The notes below the pieces were generated by a model that ran no database searches, was not told the origin of the DNA, and saw only the letters and a list, made by a program, of their open reading frames with translations. Position numbers and translations under genes: made by a program. Below, one piece after another: positions 34,890 to 45,000 of a DNA stretch of 64,000 nucleotides. The stretch lies in contig CAWAND010000004.1 in NCBI GenBank assembly GCA_963783335.1, positions 248,001 through 312,000 on the forward strand, written 5' to 3'. Within the stretch, counting starts at the first letter, position 1. Every line of letters starts with the position of its first letter. Source of the DNA: CAWAND01 sp963783335 (GTDB lineage Bacteria > Chloroflexota > Anaerolineae > Anaerolineales > E44-bin32).

Positions 34890-36137
34890 CTAGGATGCGA
34901 AACCGTACTTCTCCGCGTACGCAACCAGCGCCTCTTCGAACACGCTCATTGGTGCCGAAACAACGCCGGCGCCGACCTGCCCAACGCCAGGATCCTTGTG
35001 AGCGACACCGGTGTTGACGCGCGGGGCTATCTGCTTCTCAACCACCTTGCGGATGTCAATCCCGGTGGGTGTGCCGCGGAAATCCAGGTACGGAATAGTG
35101 AACAGTTTGTGCTCAGCATAGGTGATCTCGTACATATCAAGAGTCGTGTTGATGGCGTCCTTTGGCTCGCCCCCGATAAACGTCACCAACGCAGGGGCAG
35201 CCGCCATGGCGAAGCCGCCGATGCCGGCTGTCTCCATGATGACACTGTCGCCAATATCCCGACACGCATCTGATTCATCGAATCCGGGGAAGTAGAGCGC
35301 CTTGACGACCGGGGACTGGGCCGTGAACCACTGGTCCCCCAAGCCGCTGACTTTGATGCCGTAGTCGGTGCCGTTGCGGGCCATTATGGTGACGATCGTG
35401 CTGCCCTCTATGTCGTGCGCGGCGGCCGTCATTGACTTGCAGCCTGCCATGACCGGGTTAAGAATGCTCAGGGCATTCTCACCAAGGAATTTGATTGTCT
35501 CGTAGGCAGTTTGGCTGTCTTTGGCGGTCTTGGCAATAAAAGGTGCCAGTTGCGCGGTCCACAACACCGAGGCGGCATCCAAGCGGTTGTGTCCGTCATC
35601 CCCCATATGGAGCGCCTTTGTCAACATGGCCCGAACGTCAATGCCTTCCATGGCCTCCAGTGCAGCTTTGATGGTTGGGCCCAGGACCGATTCCATCCAG
35701 CGGAGCTTGTCAATGACCCCCTCGCTATAGGCCCCCATCCGCAGGACCTTCCCGCGGCCCTCGTTGAGGTTTGAATAGCAGGTAATGTCGTGGGTCTGGT
35801 TCTCGACGACATAGACCATCATCGAGGGAGAAATCACGCCGGCCATCGGGCCGGCGCACATGTGTTCATGACAGGGGGAGAATTCGATCTTGCCCGACTT
35901 CAGCAGCTTCTCAGCCTCGTCGGCATTCTTCGCCTTGCCCTCAAAGATGAGAGCGCCAATCATGGCGCCTCTGGTCGGGCCGGACATGCGCTCCCAGGTG
36001 ACGGGCGGGCCAGCATGGAGCAGCATGTTCTCGTGAATCCCCGGGACCACGTCCATCGCCTTTGCCATGGTGGTGGCAATAGGCCGGGCATCCATCATGC
36101 GCTGGGTGGCTTCGGCGTTGGCCTTCTCGATATCCAT
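34890..36137 (-). CDS. DUF1116 protein (YlbE/YahG/AllG-like)
   Basis: This 415-residue protein begins MDIEKANAEATQRMMDARP and has MSGPTRGAMIGALIFEGKA, FSPCHEHMCAGPMAGV and the Ala/Gly-rich VIMETAGIGGFAMAAAPAL. These are the features of DUF1116. In Escherichia coli such a protein acts with FdrA and a DUF2877 partner as oxamate carbamoyltransferase. The ATG at 36137 lies five bases behind GGAGG. It is 134 bases downstream of fdrA. No DUF2877 gene is in the window. Confidence 0.9.
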   Translation of the reverse strand: MDIEKANAEATQRMMDARPIATTMAKAMDVVPGIHENMLLHAGPPVTWERMSGPTRGAMIGALIFEGKAKNADEAEKLLKSGKIEFSPCHEHMCAGPMAGVISPSMMVYVVENQTHDITCYSNLNEGRGKVLRMGAYSEGVIDKLRWMESVLGPTIKAALEAMEGIDVRAMLTKALHMGDDGHNRLDAASVLWTAQLAPFIAKTAKDSQTAYETIKFLGENALSILNPVMAGCKSMTAAAHDIEGSTIVTIMARNGTDYGIKVSGLGDQWFTAQSPVVKALYFPGFDESDACRDIGDSVIMETAGIGGFAMAAAPALVTFIGGEPKDAINTTLDMYEITYAEHKLFTIPYLDFRGTPTGIDIRKVVEKQIAPRVNTGVAHKDPGVGQVGAGVVSAPMSVFEEALVAYAEKYGFAS

Positions 36138-36271
36138 ATGTGCCTCCAAGTTAGGGCCGTAATGAACGACATCTCAATCAGACTGCCGTTCAGGGCAAAA
36201 CGCGCCTCAGTTCGGCTGGGCATGGCCCGCCGAATGAACCGTCTCAGCCATCGAGGCTATCCATTCGACGT

Positions 36272-37999
36272 CTAGCTTTCTTTCATGCGCTCCAGGATGT
36301 TCATCAGCCGCTCATTGCTGCCGGCGGCCGGTTTCCAGTCAACATGAACCACGTGGGCCTCTTGATCAGTCAAACTCTCTGCAAAAAACTCCAACCCCAC
36401 ATTGATCCCAGCCAGTGGCCTCTTCAGCCTTTCCAGATCAACAGGCGGAAATGTCGGTTCCGCCTTGGGCTCGTCCTCGCGCGCGAGGGCTTGCAGCAAC
36501 CGGCCTACGTAGCGGGCCGCCGCATCGTTGCTGACCTCGACTTTGGCACCCGCGTCTCTGAGCATGTCAATCTGACCCTCCATCCCTTGAGGATCCAAAT
36601 CCGTCCCACTCACAATCGCCACGACTTTCAGATACCTGCCAGCATCCTTGGCGGTCTGAATGGCCGCCGCGATGGCGGGGGACAACTCACTCGCTGGATC
36701 AGGGTGGGCGCCATATCCCAGCACAACGTCCAGCAGGATGACGGCGACTTCGGGATCGGCAGCCTCTTTCTCAAGCCGACGGATTCGAAGGTCATTGTCC
36801 ATCATCGGATGCAGGCGGCCAACAGTGAACTCGTCCTCCCCCAGGTCGATCACCGTGTGCTCTTGGCTGACCAGCGAATCCGCCAAGGTGTTCTGCTTGT
36901 CAAGCGGGGCATTTGAATAGACGACTGGCAAGTAGTCCTGCAGGATCAGGAGAGCTTCGTACTGCAGCGTTCCACCTGAAAAGAGGCCTCGGAGATAACG
37001 CTGTCCGGAGGCAAATTGGGAGATGTCCGGCTGCGGTGCCAGGTCCTCCTTTGAGTCGACCAGGCTGACGGCCAGTTTGGCGGTCTCATCGAAAGTCGTG
37101 GCGAAGAAGATGTTGTCCACACGGCGCGAGGCCGTGGCATAGCCGATGAAGTTGACCACGACCGGCTTGTCGACCGAACGAGCCGCTTTGACCAGCGTAT
37201 CCGCCACCGAGGGCGAAGGCGGTTTGGACACCAATACGATCACCTTGGTGTCAGGATCGCGCGCCATCAAATCGAGTCCCTGGCGGGCGGTCACGGCATT
37301 GACCGGTTCCGATAGATCACGCCCGCCTGTCCCCAGGCCGAACGTGATACCGGATCCCATCTGATGAATCCGCACGCAGACCTGCTGCAGACCCGTGCCT
37401 GAGGCTGCGACAATCCCGACCGGACCGCTGCGGACTTTGTTGGCAAAGCCCAGGCCAACTCCGTTGACGATGGCCGTTCCACAATCCGGGCCCATGACAA
37501 GAAGACCCTTTCGAGCAGCCTCTTGCTTCAGCGATACCTCGTCATCGACAGAAACATTGTCGCTGTACAGAAAGACGTGCTTGTCGAGCTCCAGAGCCTG
37601 CCGGGCAACACCGGCGGCGAAGCGCCCGGGAACGGAAACAAGCACCCACTGGGCTTCGGGGAGCATTTTGGCCGCTGTTTCGATACTGCGGGGATGGTAG
37701 TCCTGTTCCGTGGAAGTGCTTCTCCGCGAGGCCACAAGTTCATCGACTTTGTCAAGTGCGGCCTGCCCGGAGGCCTCTTCTTCGCACTTGACAACGATGA
37801 TGAGATCATCAGCGCCTGCGGAGTTGGCTTCGGGAACCAACAACCCACTTTGATCCAGTACTTCTTTGTTGGCCGCGGTGCCCATGACAACTCCGGCATC
37901 GACAATTCCCGGCTGCTCCGCCAGGGAACGCTGCAGCTGCATGAGGATGACCGAGTCGTAGTACGCACCCGACCGGATTTCAACTTTGATCTTTGCCAT
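36272..37999 (-). CDS. fdrA: FdrA-like protein (succinyl-CoA-synthetase-fold, carbamoyltransferase component)
   Basis: This 575-residue protein has tandem domains resembling the alpha subunit and C-terminal part of succinyl-CoA ligase. Visible signatures are GPDCGTAIVNGVGLGFAN, GIVAASGTGLQQV, FGLGTGGRDLSEP and LFSGGTLQYEALLIL. FdrA proteins pair with DUF1116 proteins, and the E. coli pair (AllF/AllG) belongs to an oxamate carbamoyltransferase that releases carbamoyl phosphate during allantoin use. It is the first gene of the minus-strand operon, with a promoter at 38272-38300. Confidence 0.9.
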   Translation of the reverse strand: MAKIKVEIRSGAYYDSVILMQLQRSLAEQPGIVDAGVVMGTAANKEVLDQSGLLVPEANSAGADDLIIVVKCEEEASGQAALDKVDELVASRRSTSTEQDYHPRSIETAAKMLPEAQWVLVSVPGRFAAGVARQALELDKHVFLYSDNVSVDDEVSLKQEAARKGLLVMGPDCGTAIVNGVGLGFANKVRSGPVGIVAASGTGLQQVCVRIHQMGSGITFGLGTGGRDLSEPVNAVTARQGLDLMARDPDTKVIVLVSKPPSPSVADTLVKAARSVDKPVVVNFIGYATASRRVDNIFFATTFDETAKLAVSLVDSKEDLAPQPDISQFASGQRYLRGLFSGGTLQYEALLILQDYLPVVYSNAPLDKQNTLADSLVSQEHTVIDLGEDEFTVGRLHPMMDNDLRIRRLEKEAADPEVAVILLDVVLGYGAHPDPASELSPAIAAAIQTAKDAGRYLKVVAIVSGTDLDPQGMEGQIDMLRDAGAKVEVSNDAAARYVGRLLQALAREDEPKAEPTFPPVDLERLKRPLAGINVGLEFFAESLTDQEAHVVHVDWKPAAGSNERLMNILERMKES

Positions 38000-38092
38000 T
38001 TGGACTCATTTCTTCCCGACACAAAGAAAACGACGGCGCAGCATTGCGGATTGTAAAAGGGGGTCCAACTCTCGGTTCACACAAAGAGATCG

Positions 38093-38123
38093 GGTGAACC
38101 ATCCCTGACAGGATGATCACCCC
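38093..38123. repeat. Inverted repeat in the fdrA leader
   Basis: GGGTGAACCATCC (38093-38105) and GGATGATCACCC (38112-38123) form an imperfect palindrome with a six-base centre. It could be an operator or a leader hairpin. It lies about 95 bases upstream of the fdrA ATG. Confidence 0.45.
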
Positions 38124-38271
38124 ATCACGATCACAAAGGCCCATTGGACGGAATACAGCAACAGGCGCTCGTTCGAAGGTCGGTGGTGGACTTTTCACCA
38201 GGTAATCGCATTGCAGATTCTGGGCACATGATCCGAGCGTCTTTGCTTGAACATCCCACTACCGATAGTGA

Positions 38272-38300
38272 AGTATAGATATTTTGGCCTAACAAATCAA
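38272..38300 (-). promoter_or_regulatory. Promoter of the fdrA-DUF1116-cyclase-hydroxylase operon
   Basis: TTGATT (38300-38295) and TATACT (38277-38272) are 17 bases apart on the minus strand. Transcription would start near 38265, leaving a leader of about 265 bases before fdrA. Confidence 0.6.
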
Positions 38301-38941
38301 CACGATGCGTGGGAGTTGATCCTCGGCTGCCACGTCCTAGAGGCACGGGGTCAGCTTGGCCAAATCAACGATCGCTGGATGAACGTCGTTGCCGGACCCT
38401 CGCTCACACTTCGGACAATCCATTGGAACGGTACCGATGCGCCCAGCCGAGCGCTGATATCAGCCCAAGCCCAATCCTTATGCTAGTATTCTCGATGGCC
38501 TGAGTCTATGTGCCAGGCCAGGAATCAATATTGGCGCCGCCGGATGGCCAAAGACACAAATCGATCCAACCTTGTCGACGCAGTGCTAACCACTGGCATG
38601 CGATCGGCGCGGCTCAGCTGCCCGTTAGCAGGCTCCAAGCTTGGGGTAGCCTGCTTGTACAAGGACACCATCAATAGTAAATTACGGACGCGCTCGGACG
38701 AGAAAGCCGCCTGGAACCTTCCCTCAAAACCCCGACCATCTCCGTGGTCTCGGACATATCCGCCCCTTGATCGAAATCTGGGCCCGGCGCAATGGAAGCG
38801 GGCCGGGGACAGAGGTGGAGCCGAACAAGGTAGGCGAACCAACCCAGTCCGGATGATCGCTGATCCGCCGTGTCGAGACCCGTTCGAAACCCCCATTCCG
38901 AGGTTGCATATCATGCTCAACCAAAGCGAAGTGGAGTCAAC
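38301..38941. other. Intergenic region between divergent fdrA and amidase genes
   Basis: No gene is supported here. Both strands have only short open frames without family resemblance or ribosome-binding sites. The region probably holds the amidase promoter, but I see no strong -35/-10 pair. Confidence 0.5.
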
Positions 38942-40528
38942 GTGAGCAAGATCCCCGTTTCCCTGGAACAGCTGCCACATGCGAATGACAAAGAGGCTGA
39001 CGGGACCCTGGGGAAGCCCGAACTCCCATCCCTTGCGCTTCTGCGCTCGCTGTCTGATGAGCTGGGTCTGGCATTGAGCGACTCAGACCTCAAGGCCCAT
39101 CAAGAACTCATGCGTGGACCCCTTGCGTCTTTCGAGGTGGTCGCCGAGATGGAGCAGCCCACCACCGCAGTCAGGTACCCGCGTGAGGGTGTCAGGGCGC
39201 CAGAGCCAGATAAGAACAGTCTCAATGCCTGGTTTGTGAAGTGCTCCATCAAAGGCAATGCCGATGGCCCTCTCACTGGCAAGCGATTGGTGGTCAAAGA
39301 CAACATCTGCGTAGCCGGTGTACCGATGATGAACGGCTCTCGGGTGATTGAGGGCTTCATGCCAGACGTAGATGCCACCGTGGTGACCCGTGCGCTGGAT
39401 GCTGGAGCGGAAATCGTTGGGAAAGGGGTCTGTGAGCATCTGTCCTCCGGAGGCAGCAGCTTTACCTCTGATACAGGACCCGTACGAAACCCTCACGACC
39501 AAAATCGTTCTGCGGGAGGATCCACAAGCGGTCCTGCCGCCTTGGTTGCCTCTGGCGAAGCAGAGCTGGCACTGGGAACGGATCAGGGAGGCTCTATCCG
39601 TATCCCCAGCGCCTGGTGCGGTGTGTACGGTATCAAGCCAACCTATGGCCTGGTGCCCTACACCGGGATCTCGTCATCGGAGTTGACTCAGGACCATGCC
39701 GGCTTGATCGCTTCCACGACAACCGACCTGGCGCTCCTTTTGGAGGCAGTCGCCGGTGAAGATCATCTGGATCCCCGGCAACCCCATTGCCAACCGGAAG
39801 CCTACAGTCAGGCGCTGACTGGCGATGTCAAGGGGCTGCGCGTCGGAGTGTTGGAGGAGGGTTTCGGTTGGCCATCAGCGTCAGAAGAAGATGTCGACGT
39901 CGCTGTGCGCGAAGCTGGTTCCCTTCTGGCCCGCCTCGGGGCGGAGGTGCAGACCATATCAGTTCCTCTTCACCGTCAAGCACATCATGTTTGGAGCGTT
40001 GTAACCGTTGAGGGCCGGACCGCCCAGATGTTCCGAGGCCGCGGGACAGGTACCAACTGGAAGGGATACTACTCGCTCAGCTTGCTCGAGGCCTATGCCC
40101 GCGGATTCCGCGACAGGCCCCACCTGCTCTCAGAAACTGTCAAGTTCCAAATCCTCTTGGGTGAAGCGATGCTGCGTCGAAACGATGGCCGCTACTACGC
40201 CCGGGCCCAGAATCTGACACTGCTTTTGCGACAAGCTTACGACCAGGCCTTCACAGATGTCGATGTCATCCTTATGCCCACCACCCCGATGAAGGCCACT
40301 GCCCTACCTGACCCGAAGACATCATGGGTTGAGAGTTTCCCCCGCAACCTGGAAATGACCCCAAACACCTCAGCCTTCAATGCCACAGGGCACCCGGCGC
40401 TTTCGCTACCGTGCGCGCTGTCCGACGGCCTTCCTGTGGGCATGATGTTGGTCGGTCGGTTCTTGGACGAGTCGACCCTCCTGCGTGCAGCACATGCTTT
40501 CGAGACCGCGGGGTTCTACTCAGACTGA
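38942..40528 (+). CDS. Amidase signature-family hydrolase, nitrile-pathway amidase-like
   Basis: This 528-residue Ser-cisSer-Lys amidase has the catalytic lysine in VVKDNICVAGVPMMNGSR and the Ser pair in GGSTSGPAALVASGEAELAL, followed by GTDQGGSIRIPSAWCGVYG. The NSLNAWFVKCSI and KDNICVAGVPMMNGSRVIEG blocks resemble rhodococcal enantioselective amidases linked to nitrile hydratase. It would hydrolyse an amide to acid and ammonia. The GTG start at 38942 has GGAG five bases upstream. It diverges from the fdrA operon and may work with it. Confidence 0.9.
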   Translation: MSKIPVSLEQLPHANDKEADGTLGKPELPSLALLRSLSDELGLALSDSDLKAHQELMRGPLASFEVVAEMEQPTTAVRYPREGVRAPEPDKNSLNAWFVKCSIKGNADGPLTGKRLVVKDNICVAGVPMMNGSRVIEGFMPDVDATVVTRALDAGAEIVGKGVCEHLSSGGSSFTSDTGPVRNPHDQNRSAGGSTSGPAALVASGEAELALGTDQGGSIRIPSAWCGVYGIKPTYGLVPYTGISSSELTQDHAGLIASTTTDLALLLEAVAGEDHLDPRQPHCQPEAYSQALTGDVKGLRVGVLEEGFGWPSASEEDVDVAVREAGSLLARLGAEVQTISVPLHRQAHHVWSVVTVEGRTAQMFRGRGTGTNWKGYYSLSLLEAYARGFRDRPHLLSETVKFQILLGEAMLRRNDGRYYARAQNLTLLLRQAYDQAFTDVDVILMPTTPMKATALPDPKTSWVESFPRNLEMTPNTSAFNATGHPALSLPCALSDGLPVGMMLVGRFLDESTLLRAAHAFETAGFYSD

Positions 40529-40821
40529 CGCAACGGCCCAGCTTGGCGCACTTGAGCTTTGTGGCTCGGGTCCGGAGTTCGGGCCAGCCTGGTTGCTCTA
40601 TTGGAGCATCTGCAGGGTCCCTGGGCGATCACCCCCCACCCACGACCCGGCCAAGGGGTCCGGCATTGCGCTGAGAACCAAATAGGAGATCGCTGCGGAT
40701 CGGCGGCTTCGGGATGCCTTGGAGGATGGCAAGATGGCAGCCAAATTGCGGGGATTGGACGAAAACACCGTCACCAAAGAGAAAATCCGGTTGCCAGGCT
40801 GGCTGTTACAATCCGTTCCTA
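40529..40821. other. Intergenic stretch after the amidase gene
   Basis: I see no established gene. An open stretch near the end (40734-40829, plus strand) encodes a 31-residue basic peptide with GGAGG eight bases before its ATG, but its 3' end runs into the tRNA terminator, so it is not convincing. Confidence 0.4.
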
Positions 40822-40871
40822 GAAAATAAAAGAGGTTAGGAGCTCTCACATCTCATCCGAGCTTCTAACCT
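40822..40871 (-). terminator. Rho-independent terminator behind tRNA-Asp
   Basis: A 13-bp stem (40833-40845 with 40859-40871, one G-T pair) with a 13-base loop is followed on the minus strand by CTTTTATTTTC. It begins 18 bases after the tRNA 3' end. Confidence 0.85.
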
Positions 40872-40888
40872 AACTTTATTGCTTTTAG

Positions 40889-40962
40889 CGGGGATGACGG
40901 GATTCGAACCCGCGATCTCTGCCTTGACAGGGCAGCGTGTTAGGCCGCTACACCACACCCCC
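40889..40962 (-). tRNA. tRNA-Asp(GTC)
   Basis: The 74-base gene folds as a cloverleaf on the minus strand. The acceptor arms are GGGGGTG and CATCCCC, the anticodon loop is CTGTCAA (anticodon GTC), the T arm carries GGTTCGAATCC, and the discriminator base is G. CCA is not encoded. Adjacent terminator and isolated position suggest a single-gene transcription unit. Confidence 0.96.
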
Positions 40963-41026
40963 AGACGAGCGGAAGTCTACCACGAAAGGAGACACAGGGT
41001 CAATGCCGGAGCGTCGCGGCCCAACC

Positions 41027-41932
41027 CTATTCTCCCATGCCGGGCATTGTCTCATCCAAAACCGCCCCCTCGGGAAAGGGCATCCCAGGCCTTTCAAAGG
41101 CGAACCCTGCGGCCCCACGGTGCCCTCCTCCCCCGTATTTCCGTGCGATAACTGAGACGTCGACCTCAGCTGAGTAGAGTGTCACAAATGTCTGGCGCCT
41201 GTTGCTCCGCACGGTCTCAACGTAGCAGTATGCGATTTCGTATCCCGACTGGCGAATGGCCTCTCCCATATCACCGGTCCCCCGGTCGTTTATAGCCAGG
41301 GTGCGGTGCCCCTCAAACTGCACCTCAAATCCGTAGCCTTCAATTGCCTGATGAATCTCGTGCAGGCGTGCGGCGTATAGGATCTCGCCATCGGCGATCA
41401 GACGACTGACAAGGTTTTCGTCATCATCCAGAAGACAATTCCACAAGTCGTCGTTGGCGGGATCCGCATCCAGTTGATAGAAACCTTCCCCAAAGGGTCT
41501 TGTTTCGGGATGGGCGTGGCGCCATATGTCACGATCACCGATGAAGACGACCGCTTTCGGAACTGGCTGCTCAGGGAAGAACGTCATCCAAGTCAGCACA
41601 CAACCCGCCTCTTCCACGCTCCGCTTGCCCGGGACGTCCGACATCGCGTCCCCAAGCCGATCCAAGGCGGTGACGTGGTGGTCCACCCATATCAGCCGTG
41701 CGTGGGCGCGGATCCGCTCCATGTCCTCGAGAGGCAGCGAGTAGTCGACGATGACCACCAGATCAGCCGCGTCCAGGGCGTCCCACGGCAAGGGATCACC
41801 AATCTCCAAAGAAAACAGGGTCATCTCGGGGCCCAAGGCTCGCCGAACAATGGCCCCGGAACACTGCCCATCCGGATCGTTGTGATAGAGGCATACCCCA
41901 TGCTCATAGGTGAGGTCTTTGAGATTGCTCAC
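41027..41932 (-). CDS. DHH-family phosphoesterase
   Basis: The 301-residue protein has HNDPDGQCSGAI (first DHH motif variant), VDYSL, the DHH triad in IWVDHHVTAL and the DHHA1 substrate motif GGGGHRGAAGF. It resembles oligoribonuclease or nano-RNase-like phosphoesterases, though the substrate cannot be set from sequence. The start is GTG at 41932 behind AAGGAG. Confidence 0.85.
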   Translation of the reverse strand: MSNLKDLTYEHGVCLYHNDPDGQCSGAIVRRALGPEMTLFSLEIGDPLPWDALDAADLVVIVDYSLPLEDMERIRAHARLIWVDHHVTALDRLGDAMSDVPGKRSVEEAGCVLTWMTFFPEQPVPKAVVFIGDRDIWRHAHPETRPFGEGFYQLDADPANDDLWNCLLDDDENLVSRLIADGEILYAARLHEIHQAIEGYGFEVQFEGHRTLAINDRGTGDMGEAIRQSGYEIAYCYVETVRSNRRQTFVTLYSAEVDVSVIARKYGGGGHRGAAGFAFERPGMPFPEGAVLDETMPGMGE

Positions 41933-42064
41933 CGGCGCGTTCTCCTTCGCTGACGTTCTCCAGCCGAGGAGTGTATCAGAATCACCGCATTTGTCCTACT
42001 ATTGGGGGCTGGAGGGATCATCGAACACACCCAACCAACACCGCTCAGCGTAGGCAGGAGCTCC

Positions 42065-45000
42065 ATGAAGACAACCCTCATCACTAGACGCTTACTAACC
42101 CTCAGCCTGGCATTTCTGATAGCCGCCTGTTCTCCCGGCTCTCAGCAGCCCGCATCCACGCCACTGCCAAGCCCATCAACCGACCACCCGGTCATCAGCG
42201 AGGTGATGGCAGGGGTAGCGGGCGACAACAATCACGAGTTTATCGAACTGTACAACCCGCTTTCGGATGCGGTCGACCTTGATGGGTGGAGTCTCATTTA
42301 CCGTCTGCCGTCTTCCGAAAAGGATCGTCCTGTCTATGCGTGGGAGAAACCGACCTTAATCCCCCCTCATGGCCACTACTTGCTTGTCCGCATGGGAGAG
42401 GATGTTGGCACACCGCCGGACGCCACCTTCAGTCAGGCCTTGAACACGACCAGCGGCGCGTTGGCCCTCATCGCCCCCGGCGGCAACCAGGCGGACGCAC
42501 TTGGGTGGGGAGAGGGGGCGGCTGGCATGACCGAAGGCCAGCCCGCCCCGGGGCTGACAAATGGCCACTCTCTCGAACGGCGCCCAGGCGGTGATTCGGG
42601 GGAAGGCATCGACTCTGAGGACAATCGCGCAGACTTCGCTGTCCGCTCATCCCCCAATCCGGAGAACACAGGCAGCCCAACCGAACCCAAGTTGCCCCAG
42701 ACCCTGCAATTGAGCATTACCGCCCCAACCCGGGTCGAGCCGGGCGGCGACGTTCAACTCCAGCTGTCGATAACCAACTCAGGCGATTCAAGCATTTCTT
42801 CATTGTCATTCTCGGCATGGCTCCCAAACGCGATCACAGCCTCCAAGCTGCCATCTTCCACCTCCCTCAACGACGGCCACCTGAGCTGGCGCGTCGACCA
42901 GCTCGGGGCCGGCCAGACCCAGTCAATCAATGTGGTCCTCAAGGCGCCTTGGACGCAGGGAAGCTTCGCCCTTCTCAATCCGATGGCTTCCAGTCCAGAT
43001 ATGTCCAGGGCCGCCTTCGCCTCCCCCGCTTGGATCACTGTGGAGGATGGGCCTATCCCAATTGGCGTGGCGCGAGAGCTGCTCAACCAAGCCGTCACTG
43101 TGGAGGGCACCGCCACCATCACCACCGGCGCGCTATTCGCCGGAGCCGGAAACACCAAGTTCTACATGTCAGACTCCAGTGGGGGCGTCCAAGTCTGGGT
43201 ACCCGGTGGGGAATCCGATGTTGAGGTCCCGCTCGGTGCCAAGGTCCGTGTTCATGGCACGCCCCAAGATTATCGGGGGACCGTTGAGCTGGTCGCCGAA
43301 TCCTCGGACGCGGTCGAAATCATCGCGCAAGGCGCGGCGCCGCCCCCTCAACAAGCGTCCATCAGCCAGGCGCAGCAGTCGCCCGACGAATTGGCTGGGG
43401 ACCTCATTCGCGTCGAAGGGCAGCTCACCCAGGCCGTTGATGAAACGTACAGCTACAACCTCACCTTGGCCAACTCCCAGGGTGAAACGCTCAACGTCTA
43501 CGTTGACAAGCAAACCGAGCTTCAGGTCGAAGGGCTGGCGATCGATCAACCTTACGCTATCACCGGTATTTTCGAGACGCCGGATGGTGTGCCCACGCTC
43601 TACCCACGCATCGCGTCCGACTTCGAGCGTTCGTATCCCAAAGCTCTGCTCCTTGACCTGAATGTTCCGGCGAGCGCTCCTCCCGGCAGCACGTTTGAAA
43701 TCACAGCCGAACTGAGAAACTTCACGGGCGCCGATGTGGAGGGGCTACTGGTGACGACCAGCGCCCCCGCCTCAAGCCAGGTCATTGAGATTGGTGCCGG
43801 CGGTGAGCAAAGCGGTTCCACAATCTCGTGGCAGCTCGGCAAACTCGCCGCCGGTGATGAGCTGTCGCTGACCTATCGGGCGCGCCCTACGGCCTCCAGC
43901 GGCGCGGTCGACATCCCTGCCTTCCAGGCCAGAGCAGGCGACACGTCGACGAAATCGGGGACAGGCCGTCTGTTCATCGGTGCGGCCGTCCCAATCTGGG
44001 CTATTCAAGGTGACGGCCCACGATCGCCGTATGTGCCGCAGACCCTCACCACTCAAGGAGTCGTCACCGGCGTGTTTCCAGGCCTGGCTGGCTTCTGGGT
44101 TCAAAGCACACATCCAGACGGCAACCCCAACACATCAGACGGGCTGTTTGTCAACGCCGGTGTACTGCGCATCAATGTGGCTCCGGGCGACCTGGTGAAA
44201 GTGACCGGTCGAGTGCGCGAGCTTGCAGAGCAGACTCAGCTGGAACTGAGCAGCGTATCTGACGTTGATGTCGTTCGAAAAGCGGTCAAGCTGCCTGCCC
44301 CTGAAGCCCTCGATCCTCCAGCCGACGATAACGCCGCGCTTGCCTACAACGAAGCTCACGAAGGGATGCTGGTTGCAGTGCGCGAGCCGGCAGTCGTCAT
44401 CGGCCCAACAGACATTTATGGCGAGTACACGCTGGTCCTCGCCAAATATGGAATCGACCGTATCATGCGCGGCCAGCCCGCCGGGCGCCGCATCGTGGTC
44501 GACGATGGCGCCAACACGACCCACGACACGCGTGAGGGCTTGCCCTACGTAGTGACTGTCGGCGATCGCGTCCAAGGTGTGGTCGGCCCCCTCGCTTACA
44601 CATTCGGCCAGCACAAAATCGAACCGCTCACCAATCCGCACGTGACCGTAGCAAACCGCCAACCGCCCTCCCTGCCGACCACCCCCCAGGGCGAGTTCCG
44701 CCTGATGGACTGGAACGCCGAGAATCTGTTTGACCCTCTCCCGCCCCACCCCAGCGACCCTCCGCCTCCGACTCCCTCCGAATACCAAAGGAATTTGGAG
44801 AAGGTGGCCGCCACTATCTTGGCAGCCGGCGCACCGACCGTCGTGTCGCTGCAAGAGATCGAGAACATCGACATCCTCAACGACCTGGCGGCGCTCGACG
44901 TGCTTGTCCCGTACCACTATTCGGCCTATCTGATGGAGGGCACCGACAGTCGAGGGATTGATGTCGGTTACTTGGTGCGTTCAGATCGGGCCGAGGTCAG

